Assembly (NCBI RefSeq): GCF_900496995.4
Contig: NC_044012.1
Location: 3,596,001 to 3,660,000, forward strand
Direction: 5' to 3'
Length of the DNA: 64,000 nucleotides
DNA from: Aquila chrysaetos chrysaetos
Lineage: Eukaryota; Chordata; Aves; Accipitriformes; Accipitridae
Under the pieces are notes generated by a model. That model did not search any database, was not told where the DNA came from, and saw only the letters and a program-made list of their open reading frames with translations. This document shows positions 1-12,880 of this stretch, one piece after another; position 1 is the stretch's first letter; every line of letters starts with the position of its first letter. A program made the translations under genes and the position numbers.

Positions 1-400
1 CACAGATAGCCCTCCCCTCCCTTTGCTCCTCTGACCTCTTATTCTGCAATCCTCTTGGATTCCCTCCAGGGAGGGCAAATATTCCCTCCACCTTCCCCCA
101 GAATTGTATGTTCCTTTAACCTTGGAACAATCTTTAGCCACTAAAAATAGACTCCCAACTCCAAACTTCGCCGACTCTTCTCGTGCCACAACTGCATTTT
201 GACATTCTGTTCTCCTCAGTGGATCACATGCACTGTCCCTGCCTCCTTGCCAAGGTTGACAAAAGCTCGACGTGTCACCAAAATTTTAAACAGGAATTCC
301 AATGAACAGACGTTTCTGAAAAAAAAAAAACCAAACCCAAAACACCCAAACTGGCATGTGGACAAGCTTTTTCATACGAAGAGGAACAGCGAAAAAAATT
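1..400. other. Intergenic left edge, no gene seen
   Basis: This is unique-looking, pyrimidine-rich sequence followed by an A-rich patch near 320-331. The open frame that begins at 199 runs on into the LINE remnant from 401, so it is not a credible gene. No promoter, splice-bounded exon or RNA structure could be recognised. Confidence 0.6.
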
Positions 401-620
401 CACAGAATTACAGACTCATGGAAACTAGAAATGGAAAATTGATTAAGTCATCCAGGCTATTTCTTTGCCAATTCAGGATAATCCTCTACGGCACTGGCTG
501 GTTTAAAAGCCCAAAACGAGAGACCTCTTCCCAGTATCTGAGAAGACTATTCACAACCCAAGATACCTCCCAGTATTTCTGACATTTAGACTGAATTCCC
601 AGATTCAGAACAGCATCCTG
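401..620 (-). repeat. Old CR1/L3-type LINE 3'-end remnant
   Basis: Read on the plus strand, the segment follows the antisense of the CR1/L3-like LINE 3' region common in birds, turtles and crocodilians. It has a CACAGAATtACAGACTCATG-like opening, then a 'GTCATCCAGgCtATtTCTtTGCCAAT' type block near 450-475. A 'TTTAAAAGCCCAAAACGAG' block follows near 503-521, then 'GAGAAGACTATTCaCAACC' near 541-559. The copy is highly diverged, with no open reading frame and no intact 3' octamer repeats, so it is an old 5'-truncated insertion. The right end is fuzzy. The match was made from memory of the consensus; RepeatMasker would settle family and ends. Confidence 0.6.
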
Positions 621-1254
621 TCCCTTCACATCATGGACCTCATCACCACCAGTCTTTCCATCCCATCTGCATGAAAGGACTTGAGGCATTGAGCCTTTCT
701 CCATAAGAAATGTTGGGGTTTTTTTCATGAATATTTGTAGGCTAATATCCCTGCCTGGTGTTTTATCAAAAATGAGGTAATTAGGATAGGTCAGTTTTCA
801 GCTTTTCAATTTTCCTTTGGTTTTGACTGTTCTTTATCCTGGTGCCTCCTTCGAATATCACAAAATCAGTCAACATTTTCCTGGTAATGAGGGGCAGCGG
901 GTAGTGTGGTGTGAACTGACCACAGAAAAGCAGTTATCTCCTGGATGTCATCCCCCATATGCATCCCAATAGTTCCTTTTCCCAATATTAATTTACACTT
1001 GCAAAAAAATGACTGATTTGCTGTTTGTCAGCAATATCTCAGATTTTTGTCAGTGTTATTCTTTTTAGGTTTTTTTTCCCCTTTCATTGAATATTTGTCC
1101 TTTTGACTACCCTTTTCTAAAGGATTTTCTGATATTTTTGTGTGGTTGGTTTTGTTATGTTCATTTTTGTGAATGATATTTGTTCTTTTCTGGCAACTTT
1201 TCTAATCCCTTAGAGCAATAGAGGGAGATAATAGGAATATCAGGTCTGACGTGG

Positions 1255-1365
1255 GACCTCAGTTCTAGCACTGAGACATGGGAGAGTGTAGGTGACCTCT
1301 CTGTCCTCCAGCGACTCATCTGTGATAGCACAGCTGAGAATTTGTCACATCTTTCCAACACCATT
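1255..1365 (+). repeat. Possible degraded MIR-like SINE fragment
   Basis: The order of short blocks resembles a MIR/CORE-SINE in sense orientation. A tract like 'GTGACCTCTCTGTCCTCCAG' is followed by 'CGACTCATCTGTGATAGCAC', echoing the 'ACCTCTCTGTGCCTCAGTTTCC TCATCTGTAAAAT' core. The match is short and diverged, so chance similarity is possible. Confidence 0.3.
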
Positions 1366-4300
1366 TGAGATGTGTAGGGGAAAAATGCTCTAAGTGTAAC
1401 ATTTTTGCAGTAAGTCTATTATTTGAGCATTTCTTTGCTATTTCTTCCAGAAGTAGCTCCCAACCATGCAGTGGCACCCTTGAACTTCCTTGCCTCCTGT
1501 TCACTCCCTGCTCTGCTTCAACGCCGTGTTTTGCAGAGACACCGTCCTGGTCCCCATCACCCACCGTTAGGTTTCTTCATCCAAGAACCTGCCAAAGGGT
1601 CTCTGAAGACTCTGCTTAACTTTGTGTACATGACAGTCCCATTTCATCGTGTTGCTCCAAGGGCCATCCCATGGACCACCTGTGAGCATCAGTTTTTGCA
1701 GGATTCACAAATTATCCTTCAACCAAGACACACAGGAGCAAAGATGCCTACCTGTCTGTCTGAGGAGAAACTGATTTAATTGTTGCACAGCCATAAGGTA
1801 TCTATGATGAGTACACATACACAGAGATAACCACAGAGAAAATGATGTCAATGCAGGGATGAGCCCCTGCATTTTCCAGATTTGAGGCACAGACAGAAGG
1901 TGAAACCGAGTTTCCAAGGTGTTCGCTTTGGCATCAATATTATTGTACTCTATGTCACCCCATCCCTGCTTGAATTCTGACCCCATCAGCTGCTTGTGTT
2001 TTGGAGATATAAAATGCTTGTGTTATTCAAGAGCACCACAGTGAAAAAGGGGGTGAAGAAAAGCAAATCTGAAAACTTAACGCATGGAGAGCTCTGGCAG
2101 GTTGGTGGTCTGGTGTGGTTATATGTTCTCTTTCTGGGTTTCCTTGCTGCTGGGAGAAAATCCTTGGGGCTGACGGCCCTCGGCTCCAAGTGAAATTGTT
2201 TGTATCAGCATCCTGGTAGCACCATATATCACTTTCATTTGAGAACTGTTCTCACAATCCCTACTTGTTCCTGATCAATACTTCACTACGAATAAAAGTG
2301 AACAGAACAAATGGAAAAGATTTATTAACCTTGCTGATATGTTAAAAGCATTCTGTCAAAGAATTTGAAAAATGCTTCTCATATTTAGTGTTCAGAGACA
2401 GAAAATCCCTCTTGAGAAAGGAAAGGTATGTAAAATACATCAGTACCTCAGTGTGGAAATCCAGACCTGGCTCACTATATACATTACTGATGAATAGGTA
2501 TTATTGAAAACTGCTTGTGGTTCTTAGCAGGGAGAGCAGCTCCACATAAGAATGAGAAAGCAATTGTCAGCACTCAGGGAGAAACACTGGTCACATCTTT
2601 AAGGGAGTTGAGAGAATGGGAGGCTTTAAGATGGTAAAACACAAGATTAATGGAATTGGGAGAAGCTGTTGACAGAATTTCTTGAGGGGAATGAAATTGG
2701 AAAGTGATACTTGTTGGGACGCGGCCCTTGGAAATTTGCAGCAGTCTAAAGCTATATACAGATCTACTCACTGTAATAAAAGTATGGTCTGAAAAGAAAT
2801 GAGTATTTGAACCGCATGTCAGAAAGTCACTGCTGGAGTGTGATTCCAAAAAGCACGTTGCAATGCAGCGAATGAATCACAGACCACAGGGTACATAACA
2901 TACGCTAAATGAATCCAACATGATGCACTGCACTACGGGGCAATCATCACCTTCAGCATTGTCATCAGAAAGCAATAACCAACTCCAGTATGCCACCTTC
3001 TTCCAAAGCATTTTTCAAAGGTTAGGCTAACATGCAGTGCAATTAGGGATGTCCGCAGAGGAAAGAATAACACCTCTAGCCAAATCCCTTTCCAGTTTGT
3101 GCCTTTGGAGTTTAATGGACTAGCATAAAAGAAGAGGAGTAGCCTGCAGCCCAGATCAGACTAATGTGCCGCTACTGGGATAGGGGAAGGAACAAGAAAA
3201 TATGTCAAAGAACATACTGGTTTTGGATGCAGATGATATTCTGGTAATTTCTTAGCAAAGTTTGCAGTGTGAACGAAAGGAGAATGGCAACGCTAAAACA
3301 TGAAGCAAGTTCAAGGCCAGGAGTTTGAAGGCAAGTCTTTTTTCTTCTGTGCCTGGCAAGGAGGCAGGGAGTTTTATTGGAAGCAGACATAGTTTCCATG
3401 CCTTTGTCAGCTCCAAATTAGACTGTTCTTCTGGAGAACACCTTTAATCAACTGGAAGCTGGTCAACCCACTTCATGGGCTGGGTTTGTCACTGGAACAA
3501 TATAGTAACACCAGAGGCCTGTGAGCTGTGCTCCAGTTGGAGTTCTGACATTTAAAGCTCTAGATGGCTTAAGCAATGCACTTTTTTTAAAAAAAAAAAT
3601 AGAATTTCTGAATAAAGGGAAATGAGTAAGGCTTTCTCCATAAAGGACCTTCAGCTTTGCAAATAACTGTTCCTACTCTGGATGGAAACACCCTCAGATG
3701 TTGACAGGATATTGGAGTGAACAGGCACAATGCTCACATAAAGCCATTTGGTGAAAGAGTGGTCAAGACCTTGAGAGCGCTCAAGGAAAGCAGACCCTTC
3801 CAAGAGCAGATCCCTCTCCTGGGACACTGATGCAATACCTACTCGAAGCTAAGAAGCTATTTTCTAACTGAAGGGACAGCATTCAGCACTGATTGTAGGA
3901 GGTCTTCCCTGTGAGGTCTTCCAAACCCCTCGTGGCCATGTTGAACCTACCCAGACTGTGAAAGCCAAAACCATTTCAGGCAAAGTGAGTACAGCAGTAG
4001 GAAAGTCAGCTGGAAACATACTTTTTAAAAATTTCACAACATAAAGTGAATAAATTTTGATCATTTCTTCCACAACACTAGCCTGGAATTATCAGGGATT
4101 ATAGCTAGATGCAACATGAAAAGCATCTTACTGTATTTTGCATATTTTTGTCCTCTTTGGACAATTGGGGAGGAGCATTATGGAGAACACAGAAAAGATG
4201 TAAGTGTAAAATAGTCATCTTTCTTACAATGACCTGCTTGGTTTCCTAAACAAAGTGACATTGGAACACTTCACACTAAATGGCATTTTCTGCCTCGATG

Positions 4301-4521
4301 TTGATGTCAAACCCACAGGTATGTCTTTCCTCTCTGTTGCATTATAATCCAGCATCTAGGAATACTCAGCCAGCTGGATCATTCGTTGGGCAGACTATTC
4401 GAGTAAGTCCTTCAGAAAACAGATGTCGGGTCAGGCATTGGAAAGGTTAGTGAAGATGGCCCCATCACCACAGTTAGAAGAAGTGGTTGTTTAGAACAAA
4501 ACAGAACAAAGCAAAGGGGTT

Positions 4522-4540
4522 TGTGTGTGTGTGTGTATGT
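4522..4540. repeat. (GT)n microsatellite, short
   Basis: A run of about eight GT units is interrupted by TATGT at its right end. It is a simple tandem repeat with no element attached that I can recognise. Confidence 0.9.
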
Positions 4541-7500
4541 GGTTTTTTGCTTGGTTTTAAACTTAGAGGTAAAATAGGGGCCACAAAAGGCAGGGGCTGG
4601 GGAAGCGTCTGATGATTTGGACAAGTGGGTCCGAATCTTGGAACAGATAATACATGAAAAGTGCTGTGGAAGAAGCCTCTGTATCCTTTGAAGAGCACAG
4701 TCGTATTTTCTTGAAGGAGCTCGAGCTTGATTTTTATGAGGGAAATAACAGGTGAAGGAGTAAAACGGTTAAGAGACAGAAATTCTCAATGGAGTATCAG
4801 ATTTTCAAGTGACTCTTCAGCCTCCCATCACAAGTCCTCATCACTAAGACAAAATAAATTACTATCAAGCTTTCACGATCTTTTCTAAGAGAAGGGTGGG
4901 CTAATTTCACACAATAAGTTGTCAAAGTGGGGTTGTGAACCCTCTTCCATCTGCTCTCCCCAGTTGCTAGGGGTTGCTGTGGTTCCACACAAGGAAATGT
5001 TAATTACATGATCACACCGTGTTTTTCCCATACAACCCCCTACTTCATTCAAAGCCTGGGATGGAAAGTACAGTGGGAATGAATCCAGGCTGTGCCTCAA
5101 AATGGACTAGTTTTTGCAGGTCTGGCCTTTTTTTTTTTTCACAGTAGTTTTAAGGGGCATGAACTTGTAGCAATCGGATATTTAAAGGCTTTATAGAATG
5201 GGGCCAATTTAAGGTTGCTTGGGTATTCTGGATCCAAGCACTTCCTAATCTTCTCAGAGCTTGACTTTACAACTTAAACATTCCTTAAATGCTGATTTTA
5301 GATGTGCTGCAGAGTTAAAACAAGGCTGGCACTGCGGGAGATGGTAATTTGGTATTGTATTAAAAATGACAAAGAAAAAGAGCAATTATTTAGGATAATC
5401 TACAGGGATTATATTGAGCAGTGGAAGTTAGGACTGGCTGTTATCCTAAGACCTACAATGGAGTATTTATATAAAGTAGATGGGACAAAGGACTTGAAAA
5501 ACTTCATTGTATAAAACAGTCCTACAATGGTCCCATTAAATGGCAGGAAGAAGATGTGCCATATCTTCATTTTCCTCCTCGGATAAATGAGCGTATGTAG
5601 TGCTTTGATCCCCATGCTCCTTGTGACTTCCACGTAAGAAGTGCCTTTCGTATCCTGGGCACTGAAAGTCCTAGCCCATTCAGAGTGTGAAAAGACATCA
5701 GGATCCGGCTCTGTAAGATTTACGGGAGCAATTAATCAATCACCTCTACACTCTCAGTGAGCTGGGCTTGCACCAGCATCGCCTGCCAGGTTCAGCCAAA
5801 CAAGTATTTGATCTGAATATGCTGCAGCAAAACCCAACATTTGTGTATGATTACCCAAATTACAAAGCCATTTTGTAATATGCCCATAACGAATTAAATG
5901 AAAAAATATGTACAATAATGAGGTCTTTATTTTCCAACTTCTATTTTCTATAGCAAATGAATAAATTGAATGATTTGGGCACCAAAACCTCCAGTCCACC
6001 TTGCCCTAAACAAACTATGGAGTGATTGCAGAAATGAAGAGGTAATTAACTGGGAGTTAGCTCAACCAGCTGCTCTCCGTATTACTGAGGCAGACTAAGC
6101 CTTTGGCAACTTGGTTTGGTAACACCCCTCAGCAATTTTCAGCATGTCTTTTCTCAGAGTCTTTACCGTAGCCAAAACCCCAGGAATCCACAGGTTTTTA
6201 AATGATCAAATCCACAATTTTGCCTGCCTGTCATGTTCATGCTGCAGACTTAGCGGATCTCTTAGAATAAGGTTTACAGCACGTCTTCTGGATTTGATTA
6301 GAAGAAAATCTGTACTTCATCTTAACTCCTCCACTTTTTCTGCCCTAGACCTGAGGAATGCAATATTGGCTTCTCCCTCAGCAACTCCCACGTTTGTAGC
6401 AAACATTATTGAGCTGGGTTTCTATCTAGAGTATACTATTTTAAAATGTTCTTATTCCCACCTGAACATCGTGGCATCTGTAGCATTAAAAACTTGTATT
6501 AATTCATATATATTACTATTAATGATGTATATACTTCATAGTTTGCCTTAAGCTTGGGAACGTATCATGCTCAAAACTGCACTGTCTTCCAGGCTGCATT
6601 TATCAAATCAATTTTGCACACTGAATAAAGAAGCACTGATGGCAAATTCCCTCCCTCCACAGAGAATATAAAATATAGGCAATTAAGTAAAAAAGCTTTA
6701 CTTATTTCAATTTATTTCTAGAGATTACCCAAGAGCTTTCCAATTTGTTTAGACATGCGATACAACAGAACACACTCACTTTTTTTTACGGCACACATAT
6801 AACATAATAAAAAAAAAATAAAAAACAAATTGATTTGGAACTTAAAATCAATAGCCTGTGGCAAGTTAGTCTCTCCCTCTTGATTTTTCGTTTTTACTGT
6901 AATACATGCAGACTGTTTAGCAATGAACATCAATGTTCCAACAAGTACTAGCATGAAGCTTTCAACTAAAGATAAACCTCCTCTCAGCAAGTCAAAGGAA
7001 TGTTTTTCTCAGTTTCTCTAGCAATATATTTTGGTGACTCTCATGCAATCAGAGTTTTGAGAAGTTGTGTCATCCTCCATCCTAATATTTTACCTGTTAC
7101 ACGATTGATCTTAATTAAACTTCCATAATCCATCCCCGTATCACCACTCACGTAAATCACGTCTTGTGTGCACAGAGAGCATGGGTGAGAAAATTTCCCA
7201 CACAAAAGTTGCAGACATGTTGCTTGGGAAAGATTTCTTTGCTGTCTGCTGATAATAGCCACTGGAAGTTAGCGGAAGGGGTTGAGAGGTGATATTAGCA
7301 AAATGCAAACAGATAAGGAAAGAAAAATGGGATATGTTTATCATTCCTGGCAGGGATTCAGTGTTCTCTGCTGTATGAGATGGTTCAGATTCCAGGAAAA
7401 CTACTGCATAGGTGTAGATTGCCCTGAAAAAACAGACTTGGTGTCTTTGATTTTGGTTTGCAGCGTATCCAGAGTATCAACTACTTTTTCTTGCCGCAGG

Positions 7501-10500
7501 TGAACTATCCAACGGGGGGTCCTGAAGTCGATCGAGGCTTTGGTAGCTCCCTACTCAAGTTATAATTGCAAGCCTATGGACACTGAAAGAAGACCTGCAC
7601 ACATCTGCAACTGAATTGGGACTGAAAATGGTTTTCATTCTATTATACAGCTATTTTTGTGTACCTAATTCATCTTGCTTAATGCTTATGAGTCCTACTC
7701 ACAGATCAGGAATTAACCACTAGAGACAGTGTTAACATGGAGCAGAAAAAGATGACCTCCGAGGAGTTTTCTGAAGCTACTAGTATGAAAAGAAAGGGTA
7801 GACATACCCATTTCTTCATCTTCTAAACTTGAAAGAAGCTTAACTATGTTGGCTTTCAACAAAGAACTACTATTCACTGAGATATATTGGTCAGCTTTTC
7901 CTCAGTTGGAAGATTTAGAAGAATTAAAAATGGGACAATTGCTTTAGAAAATAGCCAGCACCGTTTATTTACAAATATCGTGTCAGGAGTCAGGTTGATT
8001 TGATGGTGAATGTTCAGGGTAAGATCCAATTCCCAATCATGTCAATGACAAAACTAATTGCTTCAATGCAACCACAATTCCATTTCTGTGCAATTTGATT
8101 TTTTGGTATCAATTAGCCAGGAAAGTTTTTTGCGTAAATCTCAGTTTGCTTTTGGTACAAATGCCACAAAGTGCTGGATTTCAGGTTTGTCTGCAAAAAT
8201 GAAAGTGAAACTCAGCTGAGTCCACATGATTTCCTATGATTGTGTTATCCAGGTTCAGTCTCCAGCAAGCCTAGGACAGTTAGTTGGAAACTCAAAAACT
8301 ATTCTGATGAACCTTGGTTGACTTTTCAGTTTCAAAAAAAGCCCAGATCAGGGCAATTTTTACCTGGTTTCCAGTTTCATAGGTACAGCTGGTTGAAATT
8401 TTTCAAATAAAACAAATCATGAACACTTGGCTTTTCTCCAAACATTCATATTTTTTAACACAAAAAAAAAAAATCATTTTTTTGACCTCGCTACTTTCTT
8501 TGGAAAAAATTCAAAAAATTTCTTCAAGATCAAAAGGGGAAAAAAATAAAGACCTTTTCAGTGGCCTACAAAATACATCTTTTGTTTACTTCTAGGCATT
8601 TTTTGGTTTTGTTTGGACAGCCACAGCCAGTGTTTTGACTGGTTACCTCAGATTGTTGTGTGCTTTAAATTTCCTTCCATTCATAGCTGAAACACTTTGG
8701 GTCTGATTTTCCAATGACAAAGCCAAAAATACTCTACTTCTGGTCATCATCTCCCAGGTTTTCTGGGGCAATAAAAAATGATTTAGCATAAAACAAAACA
8801 GGCTGAAAAATGTTATCACACTTGTAAATGTCCCAGTAAATCTTTAAACCCTGCTTTTCACCCTCTGCTTTTAATGAAAGCTTTTCTAAGTATCAGTCAG
8901 GAAGGTCACAGCATATCATCGTACGTAGCTTAGGCAAAGATTAGCTTCCATTTCTTGAAGAGTTCATTTTAGATTATGTAACAGATGCTGTTGAAAATCC
9001 AAAAGGTGCAATAAATCCCCCGGTCCAACCCCGAGAGAAAAGAAGTTGAGTGACCGCAGACGGTGGAGTGAAAGGTCCCTGTGTTGCACAGCTCCCCGAC
9101 TTGAGCCTCGCGGTGACTGCACATTGTCAGGAACAACGACTCCTCCCATGAAACTATTCCTCCTCTTCCTCCTTCTACAAAGACCGCAATCTGCACATCT
9201 TACTTCTGAGTGCCTGGACCCCCCAACATGGGACTTGATCTGTTCTTCAGGGTCCGGTTGGAATATTTTTCAATTAATGGGTACTTCTTAGATGGTTGAC
9301 ACCTCGGTGAGCATATTCTCCGGAGCTGCTTTTAGCCAGAGACACACAGCTTAAGCTTTTCAACAGCTGCTTTATCTCTGCTTCTCACCCCTACCCCCAC
9401 CCCAATTTAGGTTTAAGATGAACCTCCACCCCTGAAGCCCATGATATCTCACTCCAAAGTCCTGTCAGAGCCACAACCAAGGCCATAAATTTCCCAGCTG
9501 GGTCACAGTACTCCCTATTCATTTACTGAAACATTATAAATGTGTCCAGGCTCCGAGTGAAACCTAATCCCGACATTCCCCGCATGGCGATTCCTGCAAC
9601 TGATGGCAGGGTCATCTGGAATTACCATCGCCTTATCTGATTGGAAACTCATCACCTGCACTTCAACACCGAGGCCTCCGTAATGCATCGTAAAATCGAG
9701 CCCTCTGCTATTTCAGGTCTGCTGCTTTGGTACAGAGCAGGCATCGGCCATTCGAAGTTACACGGGGTGGTTGGTCCTTGCCCGGCCAGGGAGCAGCAGA
9801 GACGAGCTGGCAGAGAGTGATGCTCTCAAACACATCCAAGGATGGCTCATAACAGGGGAAAGGATGGGAAATGTCACCCCGAGACAAAGAATGGTTGCAA
9901 TTCGAAGGCTGGCAAAGCCAGAGCTCTTGAGGAAGGGGGCAATGTGTAGCTGTTGTGAAGCAGCATCGTTTCACTGAGACTAATAATTTATGTTTTATTT
10001 AAGATCATATGGGACCCTCACCATGTCGTATCTGAACATCTTCTGGTAGTGGTTACATGACATCTCAACATATGTCTTTCCTTTCTCTCATCCGGACCTT
10101 GAGGGAAATTGAATCTGAAGTGCAGTGGGGTTTTTTGGATTGGCAAAAGAAAGGTTCAGGTATGGGTTTTTTTTAGGGTTTTACTTCCATTTCACCCAGG
10201 GAAAATGAAAAAGCCATAAGGAATCACACCTCGGACTTCACTGTCTGAGTACAAAGACCCGGAGGGCAGCCACGTTCTGAACTATTTGACACAAACCCAC
10301 AGTTAAACACTTTAAATGTTTTAAACACCATCCAAAGCCCTGTGCAGGTGCAGAAATTAGCTCCAGGTAACAGCAGATTGAGCTGCAACCCTTCCATCTT
10401 CCAGTGCAATGCAATCTCTGTTACTTCCATTCCTAGATATGAAACAGCAAGTGCCTCTGAGCTATATGCTAAATAAACACAACCCAGGAAAAGCTCAAAC

Positions 10501-11251
10501 CAAAAAGCTTCACTTCCAGCCAACATTCCTTCCCCCGTGCCAGCCATTCATTCCTGTAATATTTAGTGGATTGCAAAGAGATTTTGGATTTCCTGTCAGG
10601 TTTCTGTCCTTCAGGGAGTTAATTATGAGTTGGGACTCAAGGAATGGTCTCTGCTGTGGTGCCACACTCGTGCTTGTGTTGCTGCTCTGATTTATCATTG
10701 TGCCCTCGCTTCTCTAAAAGGTCCTGTTCAAGTCTCTGAAGAAAAGCAGTGAATTCACTGAGCTTGACTGATTGATTGCGAGACAGGAGAAGACAGGAGG
10801 TTTGATCACTTGGTCCGGACTGGTGGATGTTTTTTACGCAGCTACAGGTAAAAAACAGGAGACAATGCAAACCCCAGAGATTTTAGTGCCCTTTAGTGCC
10901 TCCACCTCGCACCCAGCTCCCATCGCATAATTCAATGTTCTTGGCTGGCGAGCATCTGCCCACCGAGCAGGGAGCAGGCAGGAGCAGGCGTCAGCCCCCG
11001 CCGGCCTCGGGGACACAGATCAGCTCCCGGGATTGCCCCGGCCTCCCTGCATCCCCTTGTGTGAGTCATTCAAACCATTCCTACCCTGCAGGGAGTTCAA
11101 GTAGATGCACTTAAGCCTGTTTTCAATGAATTAGCGTGGGTACTCCTGGCATTGACCGCTGAGCTACTTGCCCAAGTATTTACCCAGCTTCTCAGGTGGG
11201 TTTTCCAACCATGCTGAATTCCGTTCTACTCAGTGACTGCCGTGAATACAT

Positions 11252-11390
11252 ACACTTAAGTCTCTCTGTGAGTAACTTCCCCAGCTGTAAAATAGGGACA
11301 GTGTATCTCTACATTGCAGGGGTGAAAGGAAAATAAATACACTAAAGCTTCTAAGCAGCTTAGGTATTAAGAAAATGAGATACATCTGTG
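11252..11390 (+). repeat. MIR-like CORE-SINE, sense orientation
   Basis: The block order matches the MIR family: 'CTTAAGTCTCTCTGTGAGTA' then 'CCCAGCTGTAAAATAGGGAC' then a 'TACATTGCAGGGGTGAAAGG' stretch. Next comes 'AAATACACTAAAGCTTCTAA' and 'CAGCTTAGGTATTAAG', the last two resembling the reptile/bird variants of the 3' half. It is an old tRNA-derived SINE relic with no active promoter visible. This is the best-preserved MIR-like copy in the window. Confidence 0.7.
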
Positions 11391-12635
11391 GCTAAAATTT
11401 ATAGATAGACCATTTGGATACAATCTGATTAGATTTATCCCCTAGTAAAGTATTGTAATTTCTTTAAGTTCAAGAATGTTACTTCTGTCCCAGTGAAGCC
11501 AAAATCCCTGCCAGTTCCTAGGCTTAGGCTATGTCAGCTCCCGGGGCAACATCTGAACGAAGCAGCTGATCTAGGGAGCCTCACGCACTTGTTTTCCACC
11601 CACGCTCGTGCCCATCCTCAGCCACGGGAGCGATTTCCCACGCGCCGGGGTGGCAGCTCACTGATGGCTCGCCGTGGGTCTGCACGCCACAGATACCTTC
11701 AAGCAATAGATACTGGCTGTGGGTCAGGTGTGGATTCGCTACCGCATTCCTGTCTCATTTCCCAGTTTATACCGGATCAGTGCTTTGTGGGGTATGACTG
11801 TGGCTTTTTAGATCTGGTACAAAAAAAAAAAAAAAAGCTGTGTTTTGCTGTGCTGGTGAACCTACGCTGCCATTGCAGAGCCTGGAAAAAGATGTGGCAT
11901 GTAACGGAGGCTGTCTAATAATGGTGGGACAGGGTTATTCCAGCACGTAGAGGGAGTCAGCCCTTCAGACAAAATTTATTGTTGAGACAATCTTTCTGAA
12001 AATACCACTGTTAACAACAGAAGTGACCAATTCCCAACGTTAGATTTTTCCTGGGTTTACTGCACAGTTAGCCAAAGTCATGGCCCAGACTAAATAAATA
12101 CCCAAGCCAGGATACTGGTGAAGCTTTTCATCACCCTCTTTTACTGGTGCTGGTCACCTCCCTCTGGCTCACCATGGCCTTGCACTGCGGTGGCATCGCT
12201 GAATCTCTGCTCCCAACTCACCTTCAGTTTGACATTTATTTATGCTTCACATTTGAAAAATAAAAAATAAAAAAACAGCATTGTGGAAGCTCCAACCATT
12301 TCCTCACTTGTCCACTCCAAATAGACCCCAATGTCTCCTTGCTGGTCTCTGCCTCTCCCAGATTTCTCTTCCACTTCTCAACACATGCAAAGCCACCTTT
12401 GTCATCTTCTCCACCGTACCTCATATCAGCCATGCCAGGATTACGGGCTGTTTAATTGCCTTGTGACAATTCACTGGGGTGGTCAATCTGTAGAACCCCT
12501 ATAGAAGGCGTCAGCCCGGTACTTAAAGAATCTGTCTGCAGCTGGGGAGGAATTTTGTGCAAAACATGGCAGTTTGACCGAGTCTCTTGGCCGTCTCCAG
12601 CATGCTGCTGTTTCCTTACGCATAATCATTGTTAT
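11391..12635. other. Intergenic segment with a small CpG cluster
   Basis: No gene is recognised. Roughly 11540-11690 contains about thirteen CpG dinucleotides, far denser than its surroundings. A poly(A) run lies at 11821-11836. From 12430 to about 12640 the sequence is unique and balanced in composition, with TTAATTGCC-like and GCGCTG-like words, and could be conserved regulatory DNA. Confidence 0.5.
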
Positions 12636-12639
12636 TAGC

Positions 12640-12880
12640 GCTGAAATAGCACTTCCTAAAGCGCTTCTGTCATCTGAAGGCTTTGACCTAGTTGAAAAGT
12701 TTATTGTGAATATTATTTTCAGACCATCAACAAAGGAGTCATCGTCCGTTTGGGGAAAGCATGATGCAATCAAACAAGAAACTTAGCCAGGGCCACTGAG
12801 ATACTCGTTGTCAACACTGAGATTAAACTTCCAAAATCGAAGACCACCTCTTTTTCCATGAGGCCATGTAAAAAGATAGA
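12640..12880 (-). repeat. MIR-like CORE-SINE, antisense orientation
   Basis: The right half is convincing. 'CTTAGCCAGGGCCACTGAGA' is followed by a degenerate 'GAGATTAAACTTCCAAAATC' and then 'CTCTTTTTCCATGAGGCCAT'. This parallels the antisense MIR order (TTGCCCAAGGTCACACAG, GATTCGAACCC, CCACTAGGCCATGC). The left half, including 'CTAAAGCGCTTCTGTCATCT', fits only loosely, so the start is uncertain. Confidence 0.6.

Larger units (their letters stand above)
626..11250. other. Intergenic stretch without recognisable genes
   Basis: About 10.6 kb of moderately AT-rich, mostly unique sequence. It holds homopolymer and A/T-rich runs (near 3584-3599 and 8461-8473), one GT microsatellite at 4522-4540, and a possible degraded MIR-like fragment near 1255-1365. 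GC rises modestly near 8990-9140, 9540-9700 and 10960-11060. The open frames are under about 135 codons, overlap on opposite strands, and show no domain, signal peptide or membrane pattern worth calling. Confidence 0.6.
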
